From Caldatribacterium sp051549785 (GTDB lineage Bacteria; Atribacterota; Atribacteria; Atribacterales; Caldatribacteriaceae): a stretch of DNA of 64,000 nucleotides. The notes below the pieces were generated by a model, which saw only the letters and a program-made list of their open reading frames with translations, ran no database searches and was not told the origin of the DNA. The stretch lies in NCBI RefSeq assembly GCF_051549785.1, contig NZ_CP189974.1, forward strand, positions 1,426,001-1,490,000, in the 5' to 3' direction. Position 1 is the first letter of the stretch; each line of letters begins with the position of its first letter. Both the position numbers and the translations under genes were made by a program. This document shows positions 1-8,857 of this stretch, in pieces.

Positions 1-1317
1 GAGCATCTCTCTGGCCCTACTCGGTGGGCTCCTGCGGGGAGTCTGAATGAGCTCATTCGTCAGGGGGAAGAAGTCACCCTTGAGAGGGACATTGAGCGGT
101 TTGGAGAAACGGTGGCTGGAGCAAAGCACCTTGTGCTATATGGCCTGAAGGGGATGGCGGCCTACGCAGATCACGCCCAGATTCTCGGTGTGGAGGATGA
201 CGAGGTATACGCCTTTTTCCACAGGACTCTGGATTTCCTGACTCGTGAGAATTTCACGCTGGAGGAACTCCTCACCACGGCCCTGAAAGTCGGTGAGTAC
301 AACCTCCGAGTCATGGAATTGCTTGACCGGGCTCATACGACCACGTATGGTCACCCGGTACCAACACCGGTGCGTGTTACCCCTGTGAAGGGGAAGGCTA
401 TCGTCGTTTCCGGTCATGACCTGAAAGACCTCGAAGAACTCCTGAAACAAACCGAGGGAACAGGGATTAACGTGTACACCCATGGAGAAATGCTCCCTGC
501 TCACGGATACCCCGGTCTTAAGAAATACTCGCATCTTGTGGGCAACTATGGCAGTGCCTGGCAGAATCAGCAAAAAGAGTTCGATGTTTTCCCCGGTGCT
601 ATTCTCATGACGACGAACTGTCTCCAGAAACCCAAGGAGAGCTACAAACACCGCATCTTCACCAGCGGGCTCGTAGCGTGGCCTGGAGTCGTCCACATTC
701 GAAACCGCGACTTCTCCCCGGTTATTGAAGCTGCTTTGAGGGAAGAAGGTTTCCCTGAGGACGAACCGGAAAAGACCATCCTTGTGGGGTTTGCAAGGAA
801 TGCTGTTCTCAGTGTTGCCGACAGGGTCCTGGACCTTGTCAGACAGGGGAAAATCCGGCATTTCTTCCTCATTGGGGGATGTGATGGGGCAAAACCAGGG
901 AGGAACTACTACACCCAGTTTGCTCAGGCTGTTCCTCAGAATGCCGTGATTCTCACCTTGGCCTGTGGCAAGTACCGTTTCAACAAACTCGAGTTTGGCA
1001 CGATTGAGGGCATTCCACGCCTTCTTGATATTGGCCAGTGTAACGATGCCTATTCGGCTATCCAGATTGCCCTTGCTTTGGCTCAGGCACTGAACACCGA
1101 TGTCAATAGCCTCCCGCTTTCCCTCATTCTCTCCTGGTATGAGCAGAAGGCGGTGGCAATTCTCCTGACCTTGCTGCATCTGGGCGTAAAGAACATGCGT
1201 CTTGGGCCGAGTATGCCGGCTTTCGTCAAGGAACCGGTGTACAAGGTCCTCAAAGAGCAATTCAACCTCATGCCCATCACCACACCTGAAGAGGACCTGA
1301 AGGCAATCCTCGGATGA
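1..1317 (+). CDS. hcp: Hybrid cluster protein (hydroxylamine reductase), 5' truncated by the window
   Basis: The reading frame is open from the first base, so this is the C-terminal 438 residues of a longer protein; the GTG at 112 is internal. Known hybrid-cluster ligands appear in order: the His in SGHD, the Glu in HGEMLPAHGYP, Cys in TTNCLQKP, Cys in IGGCDGAKPGR, Cys in LACGKYRFN, Cys in DIGQCNDA, and Glu in SWYEQKA. HCP is a cytoplasmic Fe-S-O cluster enzyme of anaerobes. It reduces hydroxylamine and probably handles NO or nitrosylated proteins. The N-terminal Cys cluster that separates HCP classes lies outside the window. The downstream lacI-type gene is on the opposite strand. Confidence 0.95.
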   Translation, partial: EHLSGPTRWAPAGSLNELIRQGEEVTLERDIERFGETVAGAKHLVLYGLKGMAAYADHAQILGVEDDEVYAFFHRTLDFLTRENFTLEELLTTALKVGEYNLRVMELLDRAHTTTYGHPVPTPVRVTPVKGKAIVVSGHDLKDLEELLKQTEGTGINVYTHGEMLPAHGYPGLKKYSHLVGNYGSAWQNQQKEFDVFPGAILMTTNCLQKPKESYKHRIFTSGLVAWPGVVHIRNRDFSPVIEAALREEGFPEDEPEKTILVGFARNAVLSVADRVLDLVRQGKIRHFFLIGGCDGAKPGRNYYTQFAQAVPQNAVILTLACGKYRFNKLEFGTIEGIPRLLDIGQCNDAYSAIQIALALAQALNTDVNSLPLSLILSWYEQKAVAILLTLLHLGVKNMRLGPSMPAFVKEPVYKVLKEQFNLMPITTPEEDLKAILG

Positions 1318-1336
1318 TCCCTCAAAAAGCGCCAGT

Positions 1337-2344
1337 CTATTGCTCCCGGAAAGGAGCAGTGGACTGGCGTACGATGAGGTAAGGAGGAACGGTAATGGAT
1401 TTTTTTCGTATCTTCTTTTTCTCAATGAGCTTGCAGAGGAGCGCGATACCTTCTTTGGCGATGCGGTCAAAAGGCTGAGCTACTGTGGTGAGGGGAGGAG
1501 AAAAAACCTCGCAGAGAGGGTTGTTGTCAAGGCCAATGACTGAAATATCTTCAGGAACTCGCCAGCCCCGCTCTTTTGCTACCTGAATGGCACCGAAAGC
1601 CATCATGTCATTCATGCAAAAGAGGGCAAAAGGGGGGGAAGAAAGCGAGAGGATGGTCTCCATGGCTTTGCGCCCTCCCTCGATCTTGAAGTCGCCTTCA
1701 ACGACCAGAACGTCATGGGATGGAATGCCTTCCTGAGCGAGTCTCGTGAGAAATCCTTCGAGGCGCTCCCGGCAAACGGTGATTTTCTGAGGTCCACTGA
1801 TGCAGGTGAACTTCTTGTGACCGAGCTCAAGGAGGTGTGAAGCCGCCAAAGCCCCTGCGGCGAGGTTATCGAGCTTTACTGTTGGGGCTTCCTCATGCTC
1901 AAGAGTTCGGTCGAGGACAACGTAGGGGACTCTCGAGAGCGAGGGAATCCGGAAAAGCAGGCTCTCATCTGAAACACGGGGGAAGATGATACCCTCCACC
2001 TGCCGTTGCAGGAGTACCTCGAGATAGTGGCGTTCTTTTTTTGGGTCTTCTCCCACGTTGCAGAGGATGAGGTTGTACCCTCTCTGGTAAGCAGCTTCTT
2101 CGATGTATCTTGCGAGTCGGGCGAAAAATGGACTGTCAATGTCCGGGACAAGTAACCCCAAAAGCCTGGTTTTCTGGCTTCTGAGACCCTGCGCCAGAAG
2201 ATTTGGTCGGTACTGAAGGACCTCAATGGCTCTCCAGACTCTTTCTTCGGTTGCCTTGCTGGTTTTTCCCCTTCTGTTGATGACCCGGGAGACGGTAGTA
2301 ACGGAAACTCCTGCAAGTCTCGCGACATCCCTGATGGAAACCAT
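1337..2344 (-). CDS. LacI/GalR-family transcriptional repressor
   Basis: 335 residues, the usual LacI-family length. Residues 3-24 form the canonical helix-turn-helix (SIRDVARLAGVSVTTVSRVI) followed by the hinge. From about residue 60 the protein is a periplasmic-binding-protein-like sugar sensor (LLGLLVPDIDSPFF, CMNDMMAFGAIQVA, ISVIGLDNNP). The ATG at 2344 has a GAGGGG ribosome site and a TATAAT box just upstream. It is divergent from the sugar operon starting at 2526. LacI-like operators lie in its own leader (2356-2367) and in the operon promoter (2449-2460), so it probably represses both. The effector sugar cannot be read from the sequence. Confidence 0.93.
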   Translation of the reverse strand: MVSIRDVARLAGVSVTTVSRVINRRGKTSKATEERVWRAIEVLQYRPNLLAQGLRSQKTRLLGLLVPDIDSPFFARLARYIEEAAYQRGYNLILCNVGEDPKKERHYLEVLLQRQVEGIIFPRVSDESLLFRIPSLSRVPYVVLDRTLEHEEAPTVKLDNLAAGALAASHLLELGHKKFTCISGPQKITVCRERLEGFLTRLAQEGIPSHDVLVVEGDFKIEGGRKAMETILSLSSPPFALFCMNDMMAFGAIQVAKERGWRVPEDISVIGLDNNPLCEVFSPPLTTVAQPFDRIAKEGIALLCKLIEKKKIRKKSITVPPYLIVRQSTAPFREQ

Positions 2345-2355
2345 ACAGGCCCCTC

Positions 2356-2367
2356 GAAAACGTTTTC
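2356..2367. promoter_or_regulatory. LacI-type operator in the repressor leader
   Basis: GAAAACGTTTTC is a perfect 12-bp palindrome with the central CG typical of LacI-family operators. It lies 12 bases before the repressor ATG and about 14 bases after its -10 box, so bound repressor would block early transcription. Autoregulation is inferred. Confidence 0.6.
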
Positions 2368-2380
2368 CTTTCCAGGGGAA

Positions 2381-2389
2381 ATTATACCA
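2381..2389 (-). promoter_or_regulatory. Extended -10 promoter of the LacI-type gene
   Basis: On the minus strand this reads TGGTATAAT, a TGN-extended consensus -10. No good -35 box is visible at normal spacing, which is usual for extended -10 promoters. Confidence 0.6.
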
Positions 2390-2413
2390 TGGATGAGGTG
2401 AGAAAAACCAGTA

Positions 2414-2460
2414 TTGACAGGAGAAACCGGCTGTGGTAGTTTTTTAGCGTAAACGTTATC
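2414..2460 (+). promoter_or_regulatory. Sugar operon promoter with LacI-type operator
   Basis: TTGACA at 2414-2419 is followed after 17 bases by TAGTTT (2437-2442), a weak -10. GTAAACGTTATC at 2449-2460 is an imperfect LacI-type palindrome around AACGTT and would cover the transcription start. It resembles the perfect site in the divergent repressor leader. Confidence 0.6.
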
Positions 2461-2525
2461 CCAATGGACTTTTCCCTGAGTTTGCGATATCCTGTTGCCA
2501 AAATTTGCGGGAAGGAGATTCTCCT

Positions 2526-3731
2526 ATGGGAACGATGAAGATGCTCCTTGACATTGCCTTGAATCAAGGTCAAGGCGTTTTGCGTCTTTTCCCCACCTGG
2601 GTTCCTCGGTCCTTCTGTATTCCTGGAAAGCGGCTGAAGCTTCACCCTGATGATTACTATGCCTTTGGGGTTCACCGAGGGGGCATTGATGAACGATGGT
2701 TCGCCTCTACGGTTCAGGCGGACAACGGTCCCGAAACACTTCCCGATGAGGGGCTGAGCTACATCTATGTTGAGGATGGAGGGAAAGCGGAGAAGGTCCT
2801 CCTTCGGGATGCCATCGAGCTTGCGGGGAATGTCATTGTCGGGAAGGCCATGATGGAAAAGTACGGGGGATGGCCAGTGTTTGCCAAGTTTTTTGACAAC
2901 ATGAACCCCCTTTTCCACCATGTGCACCATGATGATGCAAAGGCCAGGCGAGTTGGAAGGCTTGGAAAACCTGAAGGATACTACTTCCCCCCACAGCTCA
3001 ACAACCACGGCGGGTACTTTCCCTACACGTTCTTTGGCCTGAATCCGGGGACAAAAAAGGAAGACGTTATTCGTTGCCTCGAGATGTGGAACAAAGGGGA
3101 CAATGGCATTCTCTACCTTTCCCGGGCATACAAGCTTAAACCCGGAACCGGCTGGATTGTTCAACCTGGAATTCTCCATGCCCCCGGATCCCTTCTGACC
3201 TACGAACCCCAGAAGGCCTCCGATGTTTTTGCGCCTTTCCAGAACATCGTCTGGGATCGGTTCATCCCCTGGGACCTGGTGGTGAAGGATGTCCCCCCAG
3301 AACACAAAAACGACCTTGAGTACATTGTGAGCCTCCTTGACTGGGAAGCTAACACCGACCCGGATTTCTTCGCTCACCACTACCTTGAGCCAAAACCCGT
3401 GCGGCCTCTTGAGGAAATGCGGGCTGAAGGGTATGAGGAGTACTACGTGGTCTACGGTTTGGAGGATTTCTCTGCCAAAGAACTCACGGTGTTCCCCGGA
3501 AGGAGTGTCACCATTAGAGAAGATGGACCATACGGGGTCATCGTGGTTCAGGGACATGGGAAATTCGGGGCTCTTGAAGTTGAAGCGCCTACCCTCATTC
3601 GTTTTGGGGAAATGACCCGCGATGAGCTCTTTGTGACCTACGAGGCTGCACGAGCCGGAGTCACCATCGTCAACGAGAGTGCGACGGAAAACCTGGTGAT
3701 GCTCAAACACTTTGGGCCCAGAGTGGAGTAG
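2526..3731 (+). CDS. ManA-like (class I mannose-6-phosphate isomerase-type) cupin protein
   Basis: 401 residues. The ATG at 2526 is chosen because GGAAGGAGA sits 8-10 bases upstream; a TTG at 2505 is open but lacks such a site. It has a double-cupin look with a His-rich metal motif (FHHVHHDDAKA, about residues 130-140) and a second conserved segment VQPGILHAPGS. This matches the type I phosphomannose isomerase fold, in which His/Gln/Glu hold zinc. First gene of a sugar ABC operon, 8 bases before the ATPase, so it probably isomerises the imported sugar or its phosphate. The exact substrate is uncertain and it may not be a true mannose-6-phosphate isomerase. Confidence 0.75.
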   Translation: MGTMKMLLDIALNQGQGVLRLFPTWVPRSFCIPGKRLKLHPDDYYAFGVHRGGIDERWFASTVQADNGPETLPDEGLSYIYVEDGGKAEKVLLRDAIELAGNVIVGKAMMEKYGGWPVFAKFFDNMNPLFHHVHHDDAKARRVGRLGKPEGYYFPPQLNNHGGYFPYTFFGLNPGTKKEDVIRCLEMWNKGDNGILYLSRAYKLKPGTGWIVQPGILHAPGSLLTYEPQKASDVFAPFQNIVWDRFIPWDLVVKDVPPEHKNDLEYIVSLLDWEANTDPDFFAHHYLEPKPVRPLEEMRAEGYEEYYVVYGLEDFSAKELTVFPGRSVTIREDGPYGVIVVQGHGKFGALEVEAPTLIRFGEMTRDELFVTYEAARAGVTIVNESATENLVMLKHFGPRVE

Positions 3732-3739
3732 GGAGTAAG

Positions 3740-5254
3740 ATGAATGACGTTCCTATTCTCCATTTTGAGAAGCTTACCAAGCGTTTCCCTGGGGTTCTGG
3801 CGCTTGATGGAGTGACGTTTTCTATCCGGAGAGGGGAGGTTCACGCCCTGGTGGGAGAAAACGGAGCAGGGAAGTCCACGCTGATCAAGATTGTCACCGG
3901 GGTGTACCAAAAAACCGCAGGGGAAATATTCTTTGAAGGGAAGCCAGTGAATTTCTCCTCTCCTCATGAAGCCCTGAAAAACGGTATCGCGGCGATCTAT
4001 CAGGAATTCAACCTCATTCCTGCTCTGACGGTGGCCGAGAACATCTTCATGGGGCATCACTTCGTAACACGGAGGTTCTTCGTTGACTGGAACCGGATGC
4101 GCAGAGAAGCTCAGGAGCTCATGCGCTTCCTCGACGTGGACATCGACGTGGACCAGAAAGTCCGGGATTTGGGTGTGGCTAAAAAACAAGTGGTGGAGAT
4201 AGCCAAAGCCCTTTCCCACAGAGCAAGGGTTCTCATCATGGATGAGCCTACGGCGACTTTAGCGCAGAAGGAAATCGAAGGACTCTTTCGGATTATCAAA
4301 TTTTTGAAGAGTGAGGGTGTGACTATTATTTACATTTCCCATCGCCTGGAGGAAATTTACGAAGTCTGTGATCGGGTCACGGTGCTGAGGGATGGTCAAC
4401 ATATCGCGACCCGGGACGTACAGGATGTCACCATGGAGGATCTCATCCGGATGATGGTGGGACGTGAGGTTGTCGAGAGGTTCCCCCGGGTATCACACAC
4501 TGCTAAAGGAGAAGTTCTGAGAGTGGAGGGTCTTACAAGACGTGGAGTCCTTGAAAACATCAGTTTTTCCCTCCGGAAAGGTGAAATTCTTGGCATCGCC
4601 GGAATGGTTGGTTCAGGGAGAACAGAGCTCCTCCGGGCAATCTATGGCGTTGACCCCATTGACGAGGGGAAGATTTACATCCGGGGAAAGGAAGTCCGCA
4701 TCCGATCTCCTCTTGATGCTATTAACCACGGTATTGCTCTCCTTCCTGAGGAACGGAAGGTCCATGGGCTGGTCCTCCTCCTTTCTGTGCTCGATAACCT
4801 TGGTCTTCCTGTTCTACCCCTGGTTTCGGTTCGGGGATTCATTCAGGATGGGCGTTTGAGGGCTATAGCTCAGGATATGGTACAGCATATGAACATTAAG
4901 ACGCCTTCGCTTTTCCAGAAGGTGATGTACCTTTCGGGAGGCAACCAGCAAAAGGTGGTCCTCGGAAAATGGTTCGCCCGCAATTGCGACATCTACCTCT
5001 TTGACGAACCAACCCGAGGAATAGACGTTGGCGCGAAAGTCGAGATTTACCACCTGATGAATCGGCTGCTCGAGCGTGGTGCTTCTATCATTATGGTTTC
5101 CTCAGAGCTTCCCGAGATTCTCGCCATGAGTGACCGGATTCTTGTCATGCGGGAGGGCAGAATAGTCGGGGAACTTTCTCGTGAAGAGGCGACGAAGGAG
5201 GCCATTCTGAGACTTGCTCTGGGGAGGAGGGAAGAGTATGCCAGTGTTGGTTGA
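3740..5254 (+). CDS. Sugar ABC transporter ATP-binding protein (RbsA/MglA type)
   Basis: 504 residues with two fused ABC domains, as in RbsA, MglA and XylG. The first domain has Walker A GENGAGKST (about residues 40-48), Walker B LIMDEPTATL, and an atypical signature (LGVAKKQ instead of LSGGQ). The second has the family's usual degenerate P-loop (GMVGSGRTELL), an intact LSGGNQQK signature and FDEPTRGIDVG. It powers import of a pentose or hexose at the inner membrane. The next gene (permease) overlaps by 17 bases, indicating translational coupling. Confidence 0.95.
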   Translation: MNDVPILHFEKLTKRFPGVLALDGVTFSIRRGEVHALVGENGAGKSTLIKIVTGVYQKTAGEIFFEGKPVNFSSPHEALKNGIAAIYQEFNLIPALTVAENIFMGHHFVTRRFFVDWNRMRREAQELMRFLDVDIDVDQKVRDLGVAKKQVVEIAKALSHRARVLIMDEPTATLAQKEIEGLFRIIKFLKSEGVTIIYISHRLEEIYEVCDRVTVLRDGQHIATRDVQDVTMEDLIRMMVGREVVERFPRVSHTAKGEVLRVEGLTRRGVLENISFSLRKGEILGIAGMVGSGRTELLRAIYGVDPIDEGKIYIRGKEVRIRSPLDAINHGIALLPEERKVHGLVLLLSVLDNLGLPVLPLVSVRGFIQDGRLRAIAQDMVQHMNIKTPSLFQKVMYLSGGNQQKVVLGKWFARNCDIYLFDEPTRGIDVGAKVEIYHLMNRLLERGASIIMVSSELPEILAMSDRILVMREGRIVGELSREEATKEAILRLALGRREEYASVG

Positions 5255-6218
5255 AGAGAAGAGCACTCAGATTTTCCAGAAGTTCTTCATCTTCTGGGAT
5301 AGGGTTGGCATCCTTCTCGCCTTCCTGGTAGTCTTTGTCATGTTTGGTGCCCTGACCCCCGTTTTCTTCCATCCTCTGAACATTCTCAACGTCATCCGGC
5401 AGGTATCGATTATCGGGGTTATTGCCGTGGGGATGACCTTTGTTATCCTCCTTGGGGGGATCGACCTCTCTGTGGGGTCCATCGTGGCCTTCACGGGAAT
5501 CATTGCTGCGGGGTTCCAGGTCAAGTGGGGTGGAAGCCTTTTTCTGAGTATCGTTGTGCCGCTACTCATTGGTGGAGGCATTGGCTTTCTCAACGGATTC
5601 ATTTCCACCAAAGGAAAGCTCCACCCTTTTATCGTGACTTTGGGCATGATGAGCATTTTTCGAGGGGCAACCCTTCTTGTGGCTCAGGGGAAGCCTATCT
5701 CGGGGATGAGCCCTGCGTTCCGTTTCATCGGGGCAGGGATGGTTGGTCCTATTCCTTTTCCGGTCATTCTCTTTCTGGGTTGCGTGGTTATTGCTGGCAT
5801 TGTGCTCAAGAGGACTGTTTTCGGTCGCTACATCTATGCTATCGGTGGTAACGAGGAGGCAGCGCTTCTCTCGGGCATTATGGTTGAGCGATACAAAATC
5901 AGCGCCTTCACTCTTCTTGGGTTCCTCTCGGGATTAAGTGGACTCATTTTGACTTCTCGCCTGAACTCTGGGGAGCTTGTGGCGGGGCAAGGATATGAAC
6001 TCGACGTGATTGCCTCTGTGGTTATTGGTGGGACGAGCCTCATGGGGGGAGAAGGAGGAGTGTACGGGACACTGATTGGGGCTCTCCTTATTGGGGTTGT
6101 CTCCAACGGTTTGAATCTTCTGGGGGTCCAGCCATACTGGCAGATGATCGTCAAAGGTATCATCGTCATCTTCGCTGTACTTTTGGACAGATTGAAGCGC
6201 CGATTCAGAACTGCGTGA
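5238..6218 (+). CDS. Sugar ABC transporter permease (RbsC type)
   Basis: 326 residues with about 8-10 hydrophobic helices. The hallmark BPD_transp_2 motif is GGIDLSVGSIVAFTG near residue 75, followed by KGKLHPFIVTLGMM and GRYIYAIGGNEEAALLSGI. The ATG at 5238 is chosen for its GGAGGAGGGA ribosome site, which lies inside the ATPase gene. A homodimer would form the channel in the inner membrane because the operon has only this one permease. Confidence 0.95.
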   Translation: MPVLVEEKSTQIFQKFFIFWDRVGILLAFLVVFVMFGALTPVFFHPLNILNVIRQVSIIGVIAVGMTFVILLGGIDLSVGSIVAFTGIIAAGFQVKWGGSLFLSIVVPLLIGGGIGFLNGFISTKGKLHPFIVTLGMMSIFRGATLLVAQGKPISGMSPAFRFIGAGMVGPIPFPVILFLGCVVIAGIVLKRTVFGRYIYAIGGNEEAALLSGIMVERYKISAFTLLGFLSGLSGLILTSRLNSGELVAGQGYELDVIASVVIGGTSLMGGEGGVYGTLIGALLIGVVSNGLNLLGVQPYWQMIVKGIIVIFAVLLDRLKRRFRTA

Positions 6219-6302
6219 GGGGGTGGGAAAGCGAAGCACATGGTTTATCCTTACCGTAATTGGTCTTTGAGGAGAAAGCGCTATTGAGGGGAGGTTGACA
6301 GC

Positions 6303-7265
6303 GTGAGGAAGCTCATTCTGGGGTTGGTGATTGGGGTATTTCTGGTGTGCTCGGTACTGGGATCTCTGGCTCTCAGTAAAGACCTCACTATTGGTCTCTC
6401 TTTCCCAAGCCTTTCTTTTGCCTGGTTTGCCTTTCTAGAGCAGGCGGTGAAAGATAAGGCGGCTCAGCTTGGAGGCATTGAGGTCATTTCGCTTGAGGCT
6501 GAGAATAACGTCTCAAAGCAAATCTCCATCATCGAAGACATGATTATCAAGGGCGTGGATGGCGTTCTCCTTGTCCCCATTGAGGTCGAAGCGGTTATTC
6601 CGGCTATTGAAGCCCTGAACAAGGCCAACATCCCTGTTGTGACTGTGGACCGGAGGATTAAAGAGGGAGCTCCGGTGCAGATCCTGTGCCATGTTGGTGC
6701 TGATAACGTCGAGGGTGGGAGAAAAGCGGCAAAGTTCATTGTGGAAAAGCTCACCGAAAAGTACGGCGAGCCCAAGGGAGTAGTCATCGAACTCACAGGA
6801 ACCCCTGGAGCTGGTCCTGCTATTGACCGGAGTGCTGGGTTCAACGAGATTATGAAGCAGTATCCGAACATTGTCGTGAAATCCCAGACTGCAAACTTCC
6901 GCCGCGAAGACGGCATGAAAGTGATGGAAGACTTCATCATGAGCACGCCACAGATTGACGCGGTATTTGGGGCCAACGACGAGATGATTCTCGGAGCCAT
7001 TCAGGCCCTGGACGCCAGTGGGAAGTTCGATGTCAAGGAGGTCATCACCGTTGGGTTCGACGCCCTTCCCGAAGCCCTGAAGCTCATTGAAGAAGGGGTT
7101 CTTGACGCAACCATTGAACAGTTCCCCGGGAAGCAGGCAGCCACAGCTTTTGAAATCCTTGTGAAGCACCTCCGGGAAGGCGTAACTCCTGAAAAGCCTC
7201 TCGTGTACATCGAGCCAAAGGTCATCACCAAGGACAATCTCAACGAGGCTGAGAAGAGCTTCTAA
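6303..7265 (+). CDS. Sugar ABC transporter substrate-binding protein (RbsB type)
   Basis: 320 residues, GTG start after GGGGAGG. Residues 1-24 are a signal peptide (MRKLILGLVIGVFLVCSVLG). The mature part has the two-lobed Peripla_BP_4 pattern: repeated mentions of a buried sugar site in IIKGVDGVLLVPIE, VVTVDRRI, and FGANDEMILGAIQAL. It captures a monosaccharide in the periplasm and delivers it to the upstream permease/ATPase. It is the last gene of the operon; a strong hairpin terminator follows 5 bases after the stop. Confidence 0.94.
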   Translation: MRKLILGLVIGVFLVCSVLGSLALSKDLTIGLSFPSLSFAWFAFLEQAVKDKAAQLGGIEVISLEAENNVSKQISIIEDMIIKGVDGVLLVPIEVEAVIPAIEALNKANIPVVTVDRRIKEGAPVQILCHVGADNVEGGRKAAKFIVEKLTEKYGEPKGVVIELTGTPGAGPAIDRSAGFNEIMKQYPNIVVKSQTANFRREDGMKVMEDFIMSTPQIDAVFGANDEMILGAIQALDASGKFDVKEVITVGFDALPEALKLIEEGVLDATIEQFPGKQAATAFEILVKHLREGVTPEKPLVYIEPKVITKDNLNEAEKSF

Positions 7266-7270
7266 AAGGA

Positions 7271-7312
7271 AAGCAAAAGCCTGGGGACATCGCATCCCCA
7301 GGCTTTTGCTTT
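7271..7312. terminator. Bidirectional rho-independent terminator
   Basis: A perfect 17-bp stem (7271-7287 with 7295-7311, loop 7288-7294) has an A-rich left foot and T-rich right foot. It can therefore stop both the plus-strand sugar operon and the convergent isomerase gene, whose stop codon begins at 7314 next to it. Confidence 0.9.
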
Positions 7313-8718
7313 TAGAGGATTTCCCAAGGGATGCCCAGGATTTCACACACCATGATGAGCTCGTCCACATAATCGCCGTAGACTGCGTGGATGTGATTAC
7401 AGGGGAATTTCTCGATGAATCGCTCAATGGAGGTCTCGAGGCGGCAGAACGCGTGAGGCCACTCAATCTGGGTTCTCCGCATGATTTCCTCGTTGGTCTT
7501 TTCATCAAACTGCACGAACTCTCCCCGGAGAATGGCCATCCAATACGTCCCATTTTTACGACCAAGACGCGCCAGGGTGACCTTTCCCGGGTGGGCGAGG
7601 TGGTGAACCGCAGCTCCTCCGGCGGGGAAGTAGAAGCCCTCGGGGTAGAAGACCACTTTGGGGAGGTTGTCCCGGTAGTCGAAACTCCCTCCGGCAAAAT
7701 ATGTTGCGTGCTGTCCCGAATTGCATAGGTCGAGCACCCCGTAATCTTCGTGCCAGTGCCGGACGTCGGCAAAAAGAACAGGAGTTCGGGCGAGTTTCTT
7801 GAGGATTTCCATGGTGATGGCTGCGTCCATGTCGGCTTCGGTTGCACATACAATGGGCTCTTTGGGGCCATCGAAATCGTAAGGATCGTTTAAGAAAGCC
7901 TCCGCGACATCCATGGTACAGAAGTTGTTGGTGAGCTCTGGTTGCCCTTTGATACCACAGAAATCAAGGTGCAGCTCCTCGCAGAGCGACTTGACGGCGT
8001 AGTATGAGGCGATCTGACGTTTCAGGATTTCGGGGGTTAGCTGTTTTCCGTCGTAGAGAATCTTTCCCACATTTTCTTCGCACCACCTGAAAGCCTGTTC
8101 GATCTTCTCCCGGGGGATAGTCTCGGCCCTGCGGACGATTTCCCACTGATCAATGTGCTCCACATCAATGCCGAAAACCTTTGCCCAGACGTCCGCTCCC
8201 ACGGTGGCTGTGTACATCCCCATGGGGCGTCCACCAAAACACCCGAAGGTTTCTCCTCGAAGAGACTTGACGCAGGACGCGGCGCGAATGAAAGTTTCGA
8301 TTTTTCGAAAAACTTTCTCATCCTCAACGTCTCCGGAGACCCGAATGTACGGTATGCCGACGTTGGCCAGTGCTCCAGAGCTCGCCAGCATTCCCACAAG
8401 TCCAGGGTATCCGGGGTTGATATTCGAAAGGCACAGGTACGGTTGGGGAGCGAACTGGGCGGCGAGAACCGTGAAATGGGGCCATGACCAGATGGCGTAG
8501 TTGAAGATAGTGCAGTCCACATCTTCTCTCTGCAGTGTCTTTCCGGCCTGTACGGCGGTTTCGTTGTTCCACGGGGGTTCAGGAGCTGTCACAACCTCAT
8601 GTCCGGCTTCTCGGAGACGTCGCACCAGTCGTTCCTGGAAGGCAAGGTTCATGGAGAGGAGTTCCCGGTGCACGTGAGGGCGTCCATCTGAGAAGGTTAT
8701 GACACCAACTTTCGCCAC
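7312..8718 (-). CDS. L-fucose/L-arabinose isomerase-family protein
   Basis: 468 residues. GTG at 8718 is chosen because GGAGGTGA lies 5 bases upstream; the frame stays open to 8823 without a ribosome site there. The N-terminal MAKVGVITFSDGRPHVHREL and the C-terminal segments CATEADMDAAITMEILK (acidic metal ligands) and GGAAVHHLAHPGKVTLARLGR (His ligand) follow the FucI/AraA C-terminal pattern. It is shorter than classical FucI (about 590 residues), as in the many uncharacterised members of the family. It presumably interconverts an aldose and ketose in the cytoplasm. Convergent position against the LacI-regulated sugar operon suggests the same substrate; this is inference. Confidence 0.82.
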   Translation of the reverse strand: MAKVGVITFSDGRPHVHRELLSMNLAFQERLVRRLREAGHEVVTAPEPPWNNETAVQAGKTLQREDVDCTIFNYAIWSWPHFTVLAAQFAPQPYLCLSNINPGYPGLVGMLASSGALANVGIPYIRVSGDVEDEKVFRKIETFIRAASCVKSLRGETFGCFGGRPMGMYTATVGADVWAKVFGIDVEHIDQWEIVRRAETIPREKIEQAFRWCEENVGKILYDGKQLTPEILKRQIASYYAVKSLCEELHLDFCGIKGQPELTNNFCTMDVAEAFLNDPYDFDGPKEPIVCATEADMDAAITMEILKKLARTPVLFADVRHWHEDYGVLDLCNSGQHATYFAGGSFDYRDNLPKVVFYPEGFYFPAGGAAVHHLAHPGKVTLARLGRKNGTYWMAILRGEFVQFDEKTNEEIMRRTQIEWPHAFCRLETSIERFIEKFPCNHIHAVYGDYVDELIMVCEILGIPWEIL

Positions 8719-8755
8719 AGCGTTCACCTCCTGCGAGTTTCTCTCGTCACTATAC

Positions 8756-8784
8756 ATTGTAGATGAACGTGATGTTTTTTCGAA
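8756..8784 (-). promoter_or_regulatory. Possible promoter of the isomerase gene
   Basis: On the minus strand TACAAT (8756-8761) lies 17 bases from a poor -35 match TTCGAA (8779-8784). Weak evidence. Confidence 0.35.
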
Positions 8785-8802
8785 GAAGTCCCGGAAGAAG
8801 GA

Positions 8803-8831
8803 TGGAAATTTCCCCTGACGCACCCTATAAT
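8803..8831 (+). promoter_or_regulatory. Promoter of the YlbF-like gene
   Basis: TATAAT at 8826-8831, 17 bases after TGGAAA (8803-8808), 26 bases before the GTG start. Confidence 0.5.
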
Positions 8832-8857
8832 AGGAGAAAAGCCGTTGGAGGTGTCAC

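Noticed and set aside
2382..3710. A 442-codon open frame on the minus strand
   Set aside because: It lies entirely opposite the cupin gene, has no family-like motifs and no ribosome site. Similar long antisense frames at 38984-40255, 6513-7871 and 35407-36669 were dropped for the same reason.
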